DNA from: Bradyrhizobium sp. CIAT3101 | GTDB lineage: Bacteria; Pseudomonadota; Alphaproteobacteria; Rhizobiales; Xanthobacteraceae | Length of the DNA stretch: 64,000 nt | Assembly (NCBI RefSeq): GCF_029714945.1 | Contig: NZ_CP121634.1 | Location: forward strand, 6,097,001-6,161,000 | Reading direction: 5' to 3' | In this document: in pieces, positions 20,255-29,954 of the stretch | Position numbering within the stretch: position 1 is the stretch's first letter | Layout: every line of letters begins with the position of its first letter | Position numbers and translations under genes: made by a program | The notes under the pieces: generated by a model | Database searches by the model: none | What the model was told of the DNA's origin: nothing | Seen by the model: the letters and a program-made list of their open reading frames with translations, nothing else

Positions 20255-20341
20255 GATGGGCAAGCGAAGCGTGCCCACCACTTCTCTCTCATCAGGGACA
20301 GACGGTGGGCACGGTGCGCTGCGCCTTTGCCCACCCTACGG
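20255..20341. repeat. Dispersed mirrored intergenic repeat, family B copy 1
   Basis: The left part, GGGCAAGCGAAGCGTGCCCAC, and the right part, GTGGGCACGGTGCGCTGCGCCTTTGCCCACCCTA, are near mirror images. The same layout recurs at 43014-43104. It lies between the small ORF and the convergent end of gguB and may act as a two-way terminator. Confidence 0.8.
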
Positions 20342-20355
20342 CATCGCCGATATAG

Positions 20356-21546
20356 CTACCGCCGCTGATTGTAAACGTCGATGCACACGGCTCCGAGCAA
20401 CACCAGGCCCTTGATGACCTGCTGGTAGTCGATGCCGATGCCGAGGATGGACATGCCGTTGTTCATCACGCCCATGATCATGGCGCCGACCACGGCGCCG
20501 CCGACGCGCCCGACGCCGCCATAGGCCGAAGCGCCGCCGATGAAGCAGGCGGCGATGACGTCGAGCTCGAAGCCGAGGCCCGCTTTCGGGGTCGCGGTGT
20601 TGAGGCGGGCGGCAAAGACGAGCCCGGCGAGCGCGGCCAGCACGCCCATGTTGACGAAGGTGAAGAAGGTCAGCCGCTCGGTCTTGATGCCCGACAGGCC
20701 TGCCGCCTTGGCGTTGCCGCCGACGGCATAGATCTGACGGCCGATGACGGTACGGCGGGTGACGAAACCATAGAGCGCGATCAGGGCGCTCATGATCACC
20801 AGCACGTTGGGCAGGCCGCGATAGGTCGCGATCAGATAGGTGAAATAGAGCACCGCGAGGGCCAGTACGACACTCTTGCCGAGAAAGAAGCCGAAGGGCT
20901 CGACCTCGATGCCGTGTGAGACCTCACGCGCGCGGCCCTTGGCGCTGGCGTAGACCAGACCCAGCGCCAGCACCGCGCCGATCAGCATGGAGGTCGGATG
21001 CAGCGTGCCGGCCTCGGGCAGCAGTTCCGGAATGAAGCCCGACGACAGCTTCTGGAAGGTCGACGGGAACGGGCCGAGCGACTGGCCCTGCAACACCGCG
21101 AGCGCGAGGCCCTTGAACACCAGCATGCCGGCCAGGGTGACGATGAAGGACGGGATCTTGAAATAGGCGACCCAATAACCCTGCGCGGCGCCGATGGCCG
21201 CGCCGACAGCGAGGCAGATGAGGAAGGCGAGCGTGTAGTCGACCTTGTAGGTCACCATGAGCAGAGCGGCGACCGCACCGACGAACCCCGCGACCGAACC
21301 GACCGACAGGTCGATATGACCGGTGACGATCACCAGCAGCATACCCAGCGCCATGATGACGATGTAGCTGTTCTGCAGCACCAGATTGGTCAGGTTGAGC
21401 GGCTGCAGCAGCGTACCGCCGGTCATGACCTGGAAGAACAGCATGATCGCGACCAGCGACATCAGCATGCCGTAGTTGCGCAGATTGTTCTTGATGAAGC
21501 TGCCGTGGCGGCGCTCCTCGGGCAGCGAAACCGTCTTGTCGGTCAT
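20356..21546 (-). CDS. gguB: Multiple-sugar ABC transporter permease GguB
   Basis: Permease of 396 residues from the ribose/xylose (BPD_transp_2) family, with about ten membrane segments. The motifs VTGHIDLSVGSVAGFVGA and VIAACFIGGASAYGGVGRVGGAVVGA are typical of GguB/MmsB/XylH. It works with GguA and the binding protein ChvE to import galactose, arabinose, xylose and glucose in related bacteria. It overlaps gguA by four bases. Confidence 0.95.
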   Translation of the reverse strand: MTDKTVSLPEERRHGSFIKNNLRNYGMLMSLVAIMLFFQVMTGGTLLQPLNLTNLVLQNSYIVIMALGMLLVIVTGHIDLSVGSVAGFVGAVAALLMVTYKVDYTLAFLICLAVGAAIGAAQGYWVAYFKIPSFIVTLAGMLVFKGLALAVLQGQSLGPFPSTFQKLSSGFIPELLPEAGTLHPTSMLIGAVLALGLVYASAKGRAREVSHGIEVEPFGFFLGKSVVLALAVLYFTYLIATYRGLPNVLVIMSALIALYGFVTRRTVIGRQIYAVGGNAKAAGLSGIKTERLTFFTFVNMGVLAALAGLVFAARLNTATPKAGLGFELDVIAACFIGGASAYGGVGRVGGAVVGAMIMGVMNNGMSILGIGIDYQQVIKGLVLLGAVCIDVYNQRR

Positions 21547-23135
21547 GGCTGCGATCCTCCCATCTCCGCGGCCTCGACCGCGCCGTTACCGTTGCTTCGT
21601 TCGTTGCGCATGATGGCGCGCATGATCTTTTCCTGTGTCGCCTCGGCGCCCGGGAACTCGCCGACGAAGGCCCCGTCGTTCATGACGCAGATGCGGTCGC
21701 AGATGCCGAGCAGCTCGGGCATCTCCGAGGAGATCACCACCACGCCGCGGCCGGCTTCCGCAAGCTCGTTGATGATACAGTAAATCTCGTATTTGGCACC
21801 GACGTCGATGCCCCTGGTCGGCTCGTCCAGGATCAGCACCTTGGGGTCGGTCATCAGCCATTTCGACAGCACGACCTTCTGCTGGTTCCCGCCGGAAAGC
21901 TGGCCGGTCTCCTGGTAGACGTCGGAACAGCGGATCCGCATGCGGTTGCGGTAGTCGCTTGCGACCTTCAGCTCGGCGATGTCGTCAATCACCCGCCCCG
22001 GCGCGACCTGGTTGAGGCTTGCCAGCGTAATGTTCTTGCGGACGTCGTCGGCCAGGATCAGGCCGAGCTGCTTGCGGTCCTCGGTGACATAGGCAAGGCC
22101 GGCATCGATCGCAGCTGCGACGCTCGGAAGGGAGATCTCATGGCCTTCGAGGGCGATGCGGCCGCTGATATGGGTGCCCCAGGAGCGGCCGAACAGGCTC
22201 ATGGCGAATTCGGTGCGGCCGGCGCCCATCAGCCCGGCGATGCCGACGACCTCGCCGCGCCTGACGCCGAAATTGACGTTCTTGATCACCTGCCGGTCGG
22301 GATGGATGGGGTGATAGACCGACCAGTTCGAAACCGCGAGCACGGGCTCGCCGATCTTCGCACTGCGCTCGGGGAAGCGATGGGCGAGATCGCGGTTGAC
22401 CATGCTGCGGATGATGCGGTCTTCCTGGATCGGCTCGGCGCGGCAGTCGATGCCGTCGACAGTGCGGCCGTCGCGCAGCACGGTAATGTGGTCCGCGACC
22501 TTGGCGACCTCGTTGAGCTTGTGCGAGATCAGGATCGAGCCGATGCCCTGCTCGCGGAATTTCATCAGGCGTTCCAGCAAGGCGGCGCTGTCGGCCTCGT
22601 TCAGGCTCGCGGTCGGCTCGTCCAGGATCAGCATCCGGACGCGCTTGGACAGCGCCTTGGCGATCTCGACCAGTTGCTGCTTGCCGACGCCGAGATCGGT
22701 GATCAGCGTATCCGGCGATTCCTTCAGACCGACCTGCGCCAGCAACTCCTGGGTACGCTTGTAGACCTGGTCGCGATCGATCACGCCGAACTTTGATGGC
22801 GGATGCGAGAGAAAGATATTCTCCGCGATCGACATCAGCGGGATCAGCGCCAGCTCCTGGTGGATGATGATGATGCCGAGCGCCTCGGAATCGTTGATGT
22901 CGCGGAAGCGGCGTTCCTCGCCCTCGAAGACGATGGTGCCCTCGTAGCTGCCTGCCGGATAGACCCCGCTCAGCACCTTCATCAAGGTCGACTTGCCAGC
23001 ACCATTCTCACCGACAAGGGCGTGGATCTGGCCAGCTTCGACCGAGAAATTGACGTCGCGCAGAGCCTGCACACCGGAAAAGCTCTTGCTGACGTTACGC
23101 ATCTCCAGCATGGCGGTCATTGCGTTGCGTCCCAT
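21543..23135 (-). CDS. gguA: Multiple-sugar ABC transporter ATP-binding protein GguA
   Basis: Duplicated ATPase of 530 residues. The first half has Walker A GENGAGKST and DEPTASLNEAD. The second half has the degenerate GLMGAGRTEF loop and the signature LSGGNQQKVVLSKWL with DEPTRGIDVGA. An ATG at 23135 follows a GGAGGG site, but in-frame ATGs at 23120 and 23111 also fit. It lies between chvE and gguB; a hairpin separates it from chvE. Confidence 0.94.
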   Translation of the reverse strand: MGRNAMTAMLEMRNVSKSFSGVQALRDVNFSVEAGQIHALVGENGAGKSTLMKVLSGVYPAGSYEGTIVFEGEERRFRDINDSEALGIIIIHQELALIPLMSIAENIFLSHPPSKFGVIDRDQVYKRTQELLAQVGLKESPDTLITDLGVGKQQLVEIAKALSKRVRMLILDEPTASLNEADSAALLERLMKFREQGIGSILISHKLNEVAKVADHITVLRDGRTVDGIDCRAEPIQEDRIIRSMVNRDLAHRFPERSAKIGEPVLAVSNWSVYHPIHPDRQVIKNVNFGVRRGEVVGIAGLMGAGRTEFAMSLFGRSWGTHISGRIALEGHEISLPSVAAAIDAGLAYVTEDRKQLGLILADDVRKNITLASLNQVAPGRVIDDIAELKVASDYRNRMRIRCSDVYQETGQLSGGNQQKVVLSKWLMTDPKVLILDEPTRGIDVGAKYEIYCIINELAEAGRGVVVISSEMPELLGICDRICVMNDGAFVGEFPGAEATQEKIMRAIMRNERSNGNGAVEAAEMGGSQP

Positions 23136-23144
23136 CCGTTAGAT

Positions 23145-23170
23145 CCCTCCCCCCGCGAACGGGGAGAGGG
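23145..23170 (-). terminator. Hairpin between chvE and gguA
   Basis: CCCTCCCCCCG and CGGGGAGAGGG pair around a short CGAA-type loop, 14 bases after the chvE stop. It probably protects chvE mRNA or dampens read-through, giving excess binding protein. The GGAGGG of its 3' strand may also serve as the gguA ribosome site, so folding could limit gguA translation (inference). Confidence 0.6.
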
Positions 23171-23183
23171 AAACTCGAGAGTC

Positions 23184-24257
23184 TTACTGGAACTGCGACT
23201 TCTTGTAGTAGCCGCTGTCAACCAGGGTCTTCTCCCAATTGTCCTTATACACCACGACCGGCTTCAGCAGATAGGACGGCACGGTTTTGGAGCCGTTCTC
23301 ATAGGTCTTGGTGTCGTTGACCGTCACCTGCTTGCCGGCCAGCGCGGCGTCGACCATGTCGGCGGTCACCTTGGCGAGATCGCGGGTGTCCTTGAAGATG
23401 GTCGAGTACTGATCGCCGCGCAGCATGGCCTTGATCGAGGGCACCTCGGCGTCCTGGCCCGAGATGATCGGCATCGGCTGATCGGCGCTGCCATAGCCCA
23501 CGCCCTTCAGCGAGGAGATGATGCCGATCGAGAGGCCGTCATAGGGCGACAGCACCGCGTTGACCTTCTTGTTGCCGTAGTAGGCACTGAGCAGGTTGTC
23601 CATGCGGGCCTGGGCGGTGGCGCCGTCCCAGCGCAAGGTCGCGACCTTGTCCATGCCCATCTGACCGGAGGCGACCACGAGCTTGCCGCTGTCGATATAG
23701 GGCTTCAGCACGCTCATCGCGCCGTTGTAGAAGAAGTAGGCGTTGTTGTCGTCGGGCGAGCCGCCGAACAGCTCGATGTTGAACGGACCCTTGCCTTCCT
23801 TGAGGCCAAGCCCCTTCTCGATCGATTCCGCCTGCAGCACGCCGACCTGGAAATTATCGAAGGTCGCGTAATAGTCGACATTCGGCGTGCCGCGGATCAG
23901 GCGGTCATAGGCGATCACGGTGATGCCCTTTGCCTTGGCCTGCTTGAGCACGTCGGACAGCGTGGTGCCGTCGATCGCAGCGATCACCAGCGCCTTGGCG
24001 CCCTTGGTCACCATGTTCTCGACCTGCGAGAGCTGGTTCGGGATGTCGTCCTCGGCATATTGCAGGTCGGTGTTGTAGCCGCGCTCCTTCAGCACCTTGA
24101 CCATGTTGTTGCCGTCGTCGATCCAGCGCGCCGAGGATTTCGTCGGCATCGCGATACCCACGGTCGCCTTGTCCTGGGCGGAGGCGGTGACGCCTGCGGC
24201 CATCGATGCAGCACCGGCCAGCGCCAGTGCGAGAAATGTCGTCTTCAATTTCAACAT
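23184..24257 (-). CDS. chvE: Multiple-sugar-binding periplasmic protein ChvE
   Basis: Binding protein of 357 residues with a Sec signal (cut near TASA-QDK) and the ChvE hallmark residues in [36 protein letters not shown] and [11 protein letters not shown]. In Agrobacterium and Azospirillum this protein binds galactose, arabinose, xylose and glucose and also serves chemotaxis or virulence sensing. The 74-base gap before it is the largest inside this cluster, so it may have its own promoter. Confidence 0.96.
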   Translation of the reverse strand: MLKLKTTFLALALAGAASMAAGVTASAQDKATVGIAMPTKSSARWIDDGNNMVKVLKERGYNTDLQYAEDDIPNQLSQVENMVTKGAKALVIAAIDGTTLSDVLKQAKAKGITVIAYDRLIRGTPNVDYYATFDNFQVGVLQAESIEKGLGLKEGKGPFNIELFGGSPDDNNAYFFYNGAMSVLKPYIDSGKLVVASGQMGMDKVATLRWDGATAQARMDNLLSAYYGNKKVNAVLSPYDGLSIGIISSLKGVGYGSADQPMPIISGQDAEVPSIKAMLRGDQYSTIFKDTRDLAKVTADMVDAALAGKQVTVNDTKTYENGSKTVPSYLLKPVVVYKDNWEKTLVDSGYYKKSQFQ

Positions 24258-24331
24258 GCTTCACTCCCTTTGGGTGTCAGATTGCTTCTTAGTGTCGTCG
24301 AGAACAGAGGTAAAGGTCGGCTTGGGATCTC

Positions 24332-25213
24332 CTATGCGAGCTTGACGTCGGGCTCCGCGCGACCGCGCGCGGAGGCTTGTAGCAGAAAGGTGCAACCGGC
24401 CTGTGGATCGGCGGCACGCGCCTCCGCATCCATATCCTGCCAGGCCGAGGTGACGAGCAGGCGCGACAGATCGGCGCCGACGAAAGCGGGACAACTCGCC
24501 TGCCTGGCCGGCACCCGCAACGAGCGCAGGTGCTCGCCTTGCGGCGAGTAGACATCGACGCGGCCTGCGCCCCAACAGGCGTTCCAGATTTGCCCATCGG
24601 CGTCGCACACGGAGCCGTCAAGCCCCCCGATGCCGGTGTGGCACAGCAACACCTCAGGTTCGCCACGTGGCAAGCCCGTGTCGGCATTGAGCGGCACAGC
24701 ATAGAGCACGGCGCGCGCGGTATCGGTGAAATAGCCGGTCGCGCCGTCGGGCGAGAAGCAGATCGAGTTCGGAATGCTGATGCCCGGAAACAGCGTCGAG
24801 ATTTTACCGCGGTGCAATGCGTAGATCGCACCCGCCCCCCGCTCGGCCTTGCGTCCCATGGTGCCGATCCAGAACGTGCCGGATTGATGCACGCGGCAAT
24901 CGTTGGAGCGCGTCGCGGGATTGTCCGCCTCGAGCGGGCAGAACCGCGTCATCGCGCCATCGGCGAGCGTGCGGACGTAACAACCATCTTCCGCGACGAC
25001 CAGCTGGCGTTCGGCATCGATCCGCCCAAGCGCACTCGCCATCCGGCCAAGCGCATGGATGCGGATTGTGCCACCGCCCAGATGCGCCTCGAACAGGCGT
25101 CCCTCGCGAATATCAAACCACCACGCGGTATCGGTGGCGACATCGTAGGTCGGACCTTCACCGAGGTGACAGTGTTCGGCGGAGAGAACCGAGGTCGGCA
25201 CCTCTTCCATCAT
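24332..25213 (-). CDS. SMP-30/gluconolactonase-family sugar lactonase
   Basis: Beta-propeller lactonase of 293 residues. Metal-site residues are visible as Glu in HLGEGPTYD, Asn in RSNDCRVHQSGTFWIGTMG, Asn in SIPNSICFSPDG and Asp in GGLDGSVCDADG. Beside a sugar dehydrogenase and a mutarotase it probably opens L-arabinono- or D-galactono-lactone to the acid. It overlaps galM by four bases. Confidence 0.88.
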   Translation of the reverse strand: MMEEVPTSVLSAEHCHLGEGPTYDVATDTAWWFDIREGRLFEAHLGGGTIRIHALGRMASALGRIDAERQLVVAEDGCYVRTLADGAMTRFCPLEADNPATRSNDCRVHQSGTFWIGTMGRKAERGAGAIYALHRGKISTLFPGISIPNSICFSPDGATGYFTDTARAVLYAVPLNADTGLPRGEPEVLLCHTGIGGLDGSVCDADGQIWNACWGAGRVDVYSPQGEHLRSLRVPARQASCPAFVGADLSRLLVTSAWQDMDAEARAADPQAGCTFLLQASARGRAEPDVKLA

Positions 25214-26286
25214 GGCGTCCTCACGGCAAAGCGATAGACGGTGTGATGCCGATAGGCGCCGCCGGGATCAAGGCGCGGGCTCGGAAAATCAGGCCGGTTC
25301 GGTGAATTGGGCCACATGTGGGGCTCCAGGCACAACGCATCCGACTGCCGGATCAGCTTGCCGCCCTTGCCTGAGATCGTGCCGTCGAGATAGTTGCCGG
25401 AATAGACCTGCAAGCCGGGCTGATCGGTCAGCAGTTCCATGATCCGCCCCGACTGCGGCGCCTCCAGCCGGGCCGCGAGCGCAAGCTTGCCGTCGCGCGC
25501 GAGGCAATACGTGTGGTCGTAGCCCTTGCCATTGCGCAATTGCTGATCGTTCTCGCGGATGCGCGCGCCAACCGCGTGGGCCTCGCGGAAATCGAACGGC
25601 GTGCCTGCCACTGCGCGCGGCGGCTCCGGCAGCGGAATCGCAGTGGGGTCGATCGCCAGGAAATGCTCGGCCTCCACCGTCAGCCTGTGATCGAGGGTGG
25701 ACTTGCCCGAGGTCGCGCCTTCCAGATTGAAGAAACTGTGGTTGGTGAGGTTGACGATGGTCGGCCGGTCGGTCCGTGCCTCCATCGTCAGCGACAGCTC
25801 GGTCGGGCCGGTGACGCGATAGGTCAGGCGTACATCGAGCTTGCCGGGATAATTCTCCTCGCCATGCGGGCTGGTGTAGGTCAGCGTGACTGCGGGGCTG
25901 GCGCCATCGTCGAGCTCGGCAATGTCCCAGAGCTTGCGGTCGAAGCCATCGAGGCCGCCATGCAGAGCATTCGGGCCGTTGTTGATTGGCAGCCGGAAGG
26001 TCTCGCCATCGAGCGAGAACTGCCCGTTGGCGATACGGTTGGCATAGCGGCCGACGGTCGCGCCAAAAAACTTCCGTTCGGCGAGATAGCCGTCAAAGGC
26101 ATCATGGCCGAGCACGACGTCGTCGCAACCGCCCTTCGCGTCCGGCGCGCTCAGCGCCTGGATCACCGCGCCATGGGTGATGATGCGAGCCTCGAACCCG
26201 CCCTCCCCGCGCAGCACGATGCGCTCGACCTTGCGTCCATCAGGCAGCGTTCCAAAAGCGTCTTTTGTTATTCTTGAGCCAGCCAT
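25210..26286 (-). CDS. galM: Aldose 1-epimerase (galactose mutarotase)
   Basis: Mutarotase of 358 residues that interconverts alpha and beta aldoses, here likely to supply the anomer used by the dehydrogenase. Family landmarks are GRYANRIANGQF, NNGPNALHGG, the catalytic His in NLTNHSFFNL, DHTYCL and QVYSGNYLDG with the C-terminal catalytic Glu in LCLEPHMWPNSPN. It lies 2 bases after the dehydrogenase gene. Confidence 0.95.
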   Translation of the reverse strand: MAGSRITKDAFGTLPDGRKVERIVLRGEGGFEARIITHGAVIQALSAPDAKGGCDDVVLGHDAFDGYLAERKFFGATVGRYANRIANGQFSLDGETFRLPINNGPNALHGGLDGFDRKLWDIAELDDGASPAVTLTYTSPHGEENYPGKLDVRLTYRVTGPTELSLTMEARTDRPTIVNLTNHSFFNLEGATSGKSTLDHRLTVEAEHFLAIDPTAIPLPEPPRAVAGTPFDFREAHAVGARIRENDQQLRNGKGYDHTYCLARDGKLALAARLEAPQSGRIMELLTDQPGLQVYSGNYLDGTISGKGGKLIRQSDALCLEPHMWPNSPNRPDFPSPRLDPGGAYRHHTVYRFAVRTP

Positions 26287-26288
26287 GT

Positions 26289-27215
26289 CTAGTCCACAAA
26301 CGGTTCGACGATGTTGCGCCTGCCGAGCAGGAAAGCGTCGGCAACGAGACGAAGCGGCGCCAGGTCGACGTCGCTCGCGCCGGTCGCGGCGAGCTTGACG
26401 AAGCGCCGATACAGTTCGCGATATTCCTCATCAGGTGCGTCGGCGACAACCTTGCCGTCGACCGCCATGACCCTGCCGCCGCGGGACAAGGTCATCCGGC
26501 CTTCGTCGGTTTCGACCAGGATATCCCAGCTCTGCGGCCCGGTCTGGCGGAAGTCAAATTCAGCTGTGATCGGCAGGCCGTCGATATCGGTCAACATCAA
26601 ATTGGCGGCAATCGGCGACTGGCAATTGGCGGGAAAAGCGAGTTCAGCCGCGGTGACAAACACCGGCTTCGGCAGGATGCGGGTCAGGATCGACAACGCG
26701 TTGATGCCGGGATCGAACACGCCGAGCCCGCCCGGTTCCCAGATCCAGGCTTGGCCGGGATGCCAGACGCGGACGTCTTCCTTCCAATTGATATGCACCG
26801 ATCTGATCCGCTGCGCAGCCAGCCATTCGCGGGCCGGCTCGACCGCAGGTGCATGGCGCGAATGCCAGGTTGCAAACAGGGTCCGGTCTGCCTCCACCGC
26901 CATCGCGATCAACGGACCGAGCTCGGCAACGCCGATGCCGGGCGGCTTCTCCAGCATGACATGCTTGCCCGCGGCGAGCGCCGCGGCAGCCTGGGCGCGA
27001 CGCACCTGCGGCGGCGTGCAGAGCGACACCGCGTCGATCTGCGGTCCCTTCTCCAACAACTCCTCGACGGTCGCGAAATGCGGTACGCCCGGCAGCGATG
27101 CGTTGCGGCTGGCGATTGCAGCGAGCATCGCGCCTGGCACTGCGGCAATCGCGCCGACATGCTGGTCGCGCGCAATCTTGCCGAAGCCGACGATGGCGAT
27201 GCGAAGTTCAGTCAC
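26289..27215 (-). CDS. Gfo/Idh/MocA-family dehydrogenase, probable L-arabinose/D-galactose 1-dehydrogenase
   Basis: Oxidoreductase of 308 residues. The N-terminal Rossmann motif is VGFGKIARDQH (9-19), and the LEKPPGIGVAEL segment carries the catalytic lysine usual in this family. It resembles the short arabinose/galactose 1-dehydrogenases of alpha- and betaproteobacteria. Neighbouring mutarotase, lactonase and galactose/arabinose importers support oxidation of the free sugar to its lactone. It lies 2 bases after the GntR gene. Confidence 0.85.
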   Translation of the reverse strand: MTELRIAIVGFGKIARDQHVGAIAAVPGAMLAAIASRNASLPGVPHFATVEELLEKGPQIDAVSLCTPPQVRRAQAAAALAAGKHVMLEKPPGIGVAELGPLIAMAVEADRTLFATWHSRHAPAVEPAREWLAAQRIRSVHINWKEDVRVWHPGQAWIWEPGGLGVFDPGINALSILTRILPKPVFVTAAELAFPANCQSPIAANLMLTDIDGLPITAEFDFRQTGPQSWDILVETDEGRMTLSRGGRVMAVDGKVVADAPDEEYRELYRRFVKLAATGASDVDLAPLRLVADAFLLGRRNIVEPFVD

Positions 27216-27217
27216 GC

Positions 27218-27988
27218 TTATTCTCCACTTTCCGCAGACGGCAGTTGCTCGGCAGGGGCCGTCTCGATCTCGGTGCCCTCATGGCGACGCATGCCGTTGT
27301 GAATGACGTAGACCATCGCCTCCGACGCCGCCCCGGCATCGCCGGACGTGATCGCGTCGACGATTTTCTGGTGCCAGAGCAGCACGGTATCGCGGTCCTC
27401 CGGCTCGACCGGGGCACTGAGCAGGAACGAGGCGCGCAAGGCGGCCTCGATCACATGCCCGATCGAGCGCATGAACAGATTACCCGATGCCCGCGCCACC
27501 GCAACGTGCAGTGCGAGATCGGCATCGGCAAAGCCGACGGAATCGGAAGCCTCCAGCCGCATCCGCTCCATGCTCCGGCGAAGCTCCGCGATATCCTCCT
27601 CGGACCGCTGCGCCGCCGCCAGCGCCGCGGCCCGCGGCTCGACCGCGAGGCGGATCTCGGCGAGGTCGTTGAGAAAACGCTTGTCGATGCCGGCGTCGAG
27701 ATGCCAGGCCAGCACGTCGGCGTCGAACATGTTCCAGGCGGTGCGCTCGCGCACGACGGTGCCGACCCGCGCCTTGGTGGTCAAAAGCCCCTTGGCGACC
27801 AGCGTCTTCACGCTCTCGCGCAGCACCGGCCGCGACACGCCGAACATCGCGATCAACTCGGCGTCACCCGGAAGCCGCGCCCCCTCGGCATAGCGGCTAG
27901 CGATGATGTCGACGCCGATTGAGCGGGCGACCTCCGCGTGGTTGGAATGGGCCCGCCGTGTCGGGATGACGACGATGCGCGAGGTCAT
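27218..27988 (-). CDS. GntR-family (FadR subgroup) transcriptional regulator
   Basis: Regulator of 256 residues with an N-terminal winged helix (EGARLPGDAELIAMFGVSRPVLRESVKTLVAKGLL) and an all-helical FadR/FCD ligand domain with metal-binding His and Asp (FADADLALHVAVARASGN). I chose the ATG at 27988, which overlaps the yjfF stop by four bases; the longer frame runs inside yjfF. It is embedded in the sugar operon and probably senses a pathway acid or keto-acid. The operator at 32683-32703 before ytfQ is a candidate target. Confidence 0.9.
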   Translation of the reverse strand: MTSRIVVIPTRRAHSNHAEVARSIGVDIIASRYAEGARLPGDAELIAMFGVSRPVLRESVKTLVAKGLLTTKARVGTVVRERTAWNMFDADVLAWHLDAGIDKRFLNDLAEIRLAVEPRAAALAAAQRSEEDIAELRRSMERMRLEASDSVGFADADLALHVAVARASGNLFMRSIGHVIEAALRASFLLSAPVEPEDRDTVLLWHQKIVDAITSGDAGAASEAMVYVIHNGMRRHEGTEIETAPAEQLPSAESGE

Positions 27989-28965
27989 GAGGCGGCTCCC
28001 GCGCGTTTCGCCACCGGCCGTCGCGCCAGCGCGACCAGCCCCTGTTGCAGGGCGATGAAGGCAAACAGCAAGACGCCGGTCGCGATCTTGGTCCACCAGC
28101 TCGACAGCGTCCCGTCGAAATTGATGTAGGTCTGGATCATGCCCTGGATCAGCACGCCGAGGAAGGTGCCGATCACCGAGCCCTGCCCGCCCGTGAGCAG
28201 CGTGCCACCGATGACCACGGCCGCGATGCTATCGAGTTCGACGCCGACGGCAGAGAGAGAATAGCCGGCGCTGGTGTAGAAGGAGAACACGATGCCGGCG
28301 ATGCCCGCAAGCAGGCTCGACAGCATGTAGATCTTCACTGTCATCTTGCCGACCGCGACGCCCATCAGGCTCGCCGTGGCCCGGCTGCCGCCGAGCGCAT
28401 AAACGTTGGCACCGAACCGGGTGAGGTGCAGCAGCAAGGCACCGCCGATCACGATCACGAGCATGATGATCGCGATCGCGGTCAATCGCCCGCCCCCGGG
28501 CATGCGCAACGCGAAGTCCGAGACGGTCGAATAGACCGGCGCGGTGATCGGCACCGATTCCGTCGAGAGCAGGAAGCTGGCTCCGCGCGCCAGGAACATC
28601 CCGGCGAGCGTCACGATGAAGGGCGGCAGGTCGAAGACGTGGATGATCGCGCCCATCGCGGCGCCAAAGGCGGCCGAGAGTGCGAGGATGGCGACGAAAG
28701 CGACCAGCGGCGGCACGCCCCAGCGCTCGATCGCGAGCGCGACGAACACGGTGGTAAAGCCGATCACCGAGCCGACCGAGAGATCGATGCCGCCGGAGAT
28801 GATGACGAAGGTCATGCCGGTCGCGACGATACCGAGGAAGGCGTTGTCGGTGAGGAGATTGCCGACCACGCGGGTCGAGGCGATATTGGGAAACTGCAGC
28901 GCGCAGAGGGCGAAGCCTGCGACGAGGACGATGGCCGTGATCAGGACGGGCGGCAGGCCTTTCAT
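27985..28965 (-). CDS. yjfF: Sugar ABC transporter permease YjfF
   Basis: Permease of 326 residues from the ribose-type family (ISGGIDLSVGSVIGFTTVF; AAVVIGGTLLTGGQGSVIGTFLGVL), closest in layout to YjfF of the E. coli galactofuranose importer. I placed the start at 28965 (MKGLPPVLITA), overlapping ytfT by four bases. An open frame reaching 30051 reads through ytfT in another frame and is not real. Confidence 0.93.
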   Translation of the reverse strand: MKGLPPVLITAIVLVAGFALCALQFPNIASTRVVGNLLTDNAFLGIVATGMTFVIISGGIDLSVGSVIGFTTVFVALAIERWGVPPLVAFVAILALSAAFGAAMGAIIHVFDLPPFIVTLAGMFLARGASFLLSTESVPITAPVYSTVSDFALRMPGGGRLTAIAIIMLVIVIGGALLLHLTRFGANVYALGGSRATASLMGVAVGKMTVKIYMLSSLLAGIAGIVFSFYTSAGYSLSAVGVELDSIAAVVIGGTLLTGGQGSVIGTFLGVLIQGMIQTYINFDGTLSSWWTKIATGVLLFAFIALQQGLVALARRPVAKRAGAAS

Positions 28966-29954
28966 GGTTTCGTCCTCCGCAGCCGCGCCATGATGCCGGC
29001 AAAGCCTGACAGTTTTGGCGATTGCAGCAGCAGCACCGCGAGCACCACCACGGCCTTGACCAGCAGGTTGAACTCCGGCGGATAGCCTGACAGCAAAATG
29101 CCGGTGTTCATGGTCTGGATGATCAGCGCACCGAGCACCGCCAGGACAAGGCTGAAGCGGCCGCCGAACAGCGAGGTGCCGCCGATCACCACCGCAAGGA
29201 TGGCGTCGAGCTCGAGCCACAGGCCGGCATTGTTGGCATCCGCGCCCATGATGTCGGCCGCGGCGATCACGCCGGCGAGCGCGGCGCAGACGCCGCACCA
29301 GACATAGACCGCCAGAATCATCGCGCGCGTGCCGACGCCGGCAAGCTCGCTTGCCCGCGCATTGCCACCGGTCGCCTCGATCAGGAGCCCGAGTGCCGAG
29401 CCGCGCACCACCGCGCCGGTCAGGATCAGCATGCCGAGCGCAATCGCGATCGGCACCGGCACGCCGAGAATGGCGCCGTTGCCGAGCCAGACCAGATCCG
29501 GCGAGGTGAAGGTCACGATACGACCTTCGGTAATGAGCTGGGCGATGCCGCGACCGGCGACCATCAGGATCAGCGTCGCCACGATCGGCTGCATGCCAAG
29601 CACGGCGACGAGGAAGCCATTCCACAACCCGCAGACGAGCCCCGCGCCGAGCGCGGCCGCCAGCACCACCGGCAGGCCGTGGCTGTCGGCGAGGCTCGCG
29701 GCGATGGCGCCGCAGATCGCCATCACAGCGCCGACGGAGAGATCGATGCCGCGCGTCGCGATCACCAGCACCATGCCGAGCGAGAGCAGCGCCACCGGCG
29801 TACCGCGGTTGAGCACGTCGATCAGGCTGCCGAACAGTCGGCCGTCCTGGAGACGCAGATCGAAGAATTGCGGCGACACCACGCGGTCGACCGCGAGGAT
29901 GACGATCAGCGCGAGGATCTGGGCAAGGCCGCGGCGCGGCAACAGTGCTGTCAT
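28962..29954 (-). CDS. ytfT: Sugar ABC transporter permease YtfT
   Basis: Permease of 330 residues and partner of YjfF. It carries ATRGIDLSVGAVMAICGAIAA and AVVIGGTSLFGGRFSLVLAVLGALII. It overlaps ytfR upstream and yjfF downstream by four bases each, so the three are translationally coupled. Confidence 0.93.
   Translation of the reverse strand: MTALLPRRGLAQILALIVILAVDRVVSPQFFDLRLQDGRLFGSLIDVLNRGTPVALLSLGMVLVIATRGIDLSVGAVMAICGAIAASLADSHGLPVVLAAALGAGLVCGLWNGFLVAVLGMQPIVATLILMVAGRGIAQLITEGRIVTFTSPDLVWLGNGAILGVPVPIAIALGMLILTGAVVRGSALGLLIEATGGNARASELAGVGTRAMILAVYVWCGVCAALAGVIAAADIMGADANNAGLWLELDAILAVVIGGTSLFGGRFSLVLAVLGALIIQTMNTGILLSGYPPEFNLLVKAVVVLAVLLLQSPKLSGFAGIMARLRRTKP

Noticed and set aside
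23145..23170. Complete rho-independent terminator after chvE
   Set aside because: There is no T-tract, and the gguAB genes downstream need read-through, so partial termination or mRNA protection is more likely.
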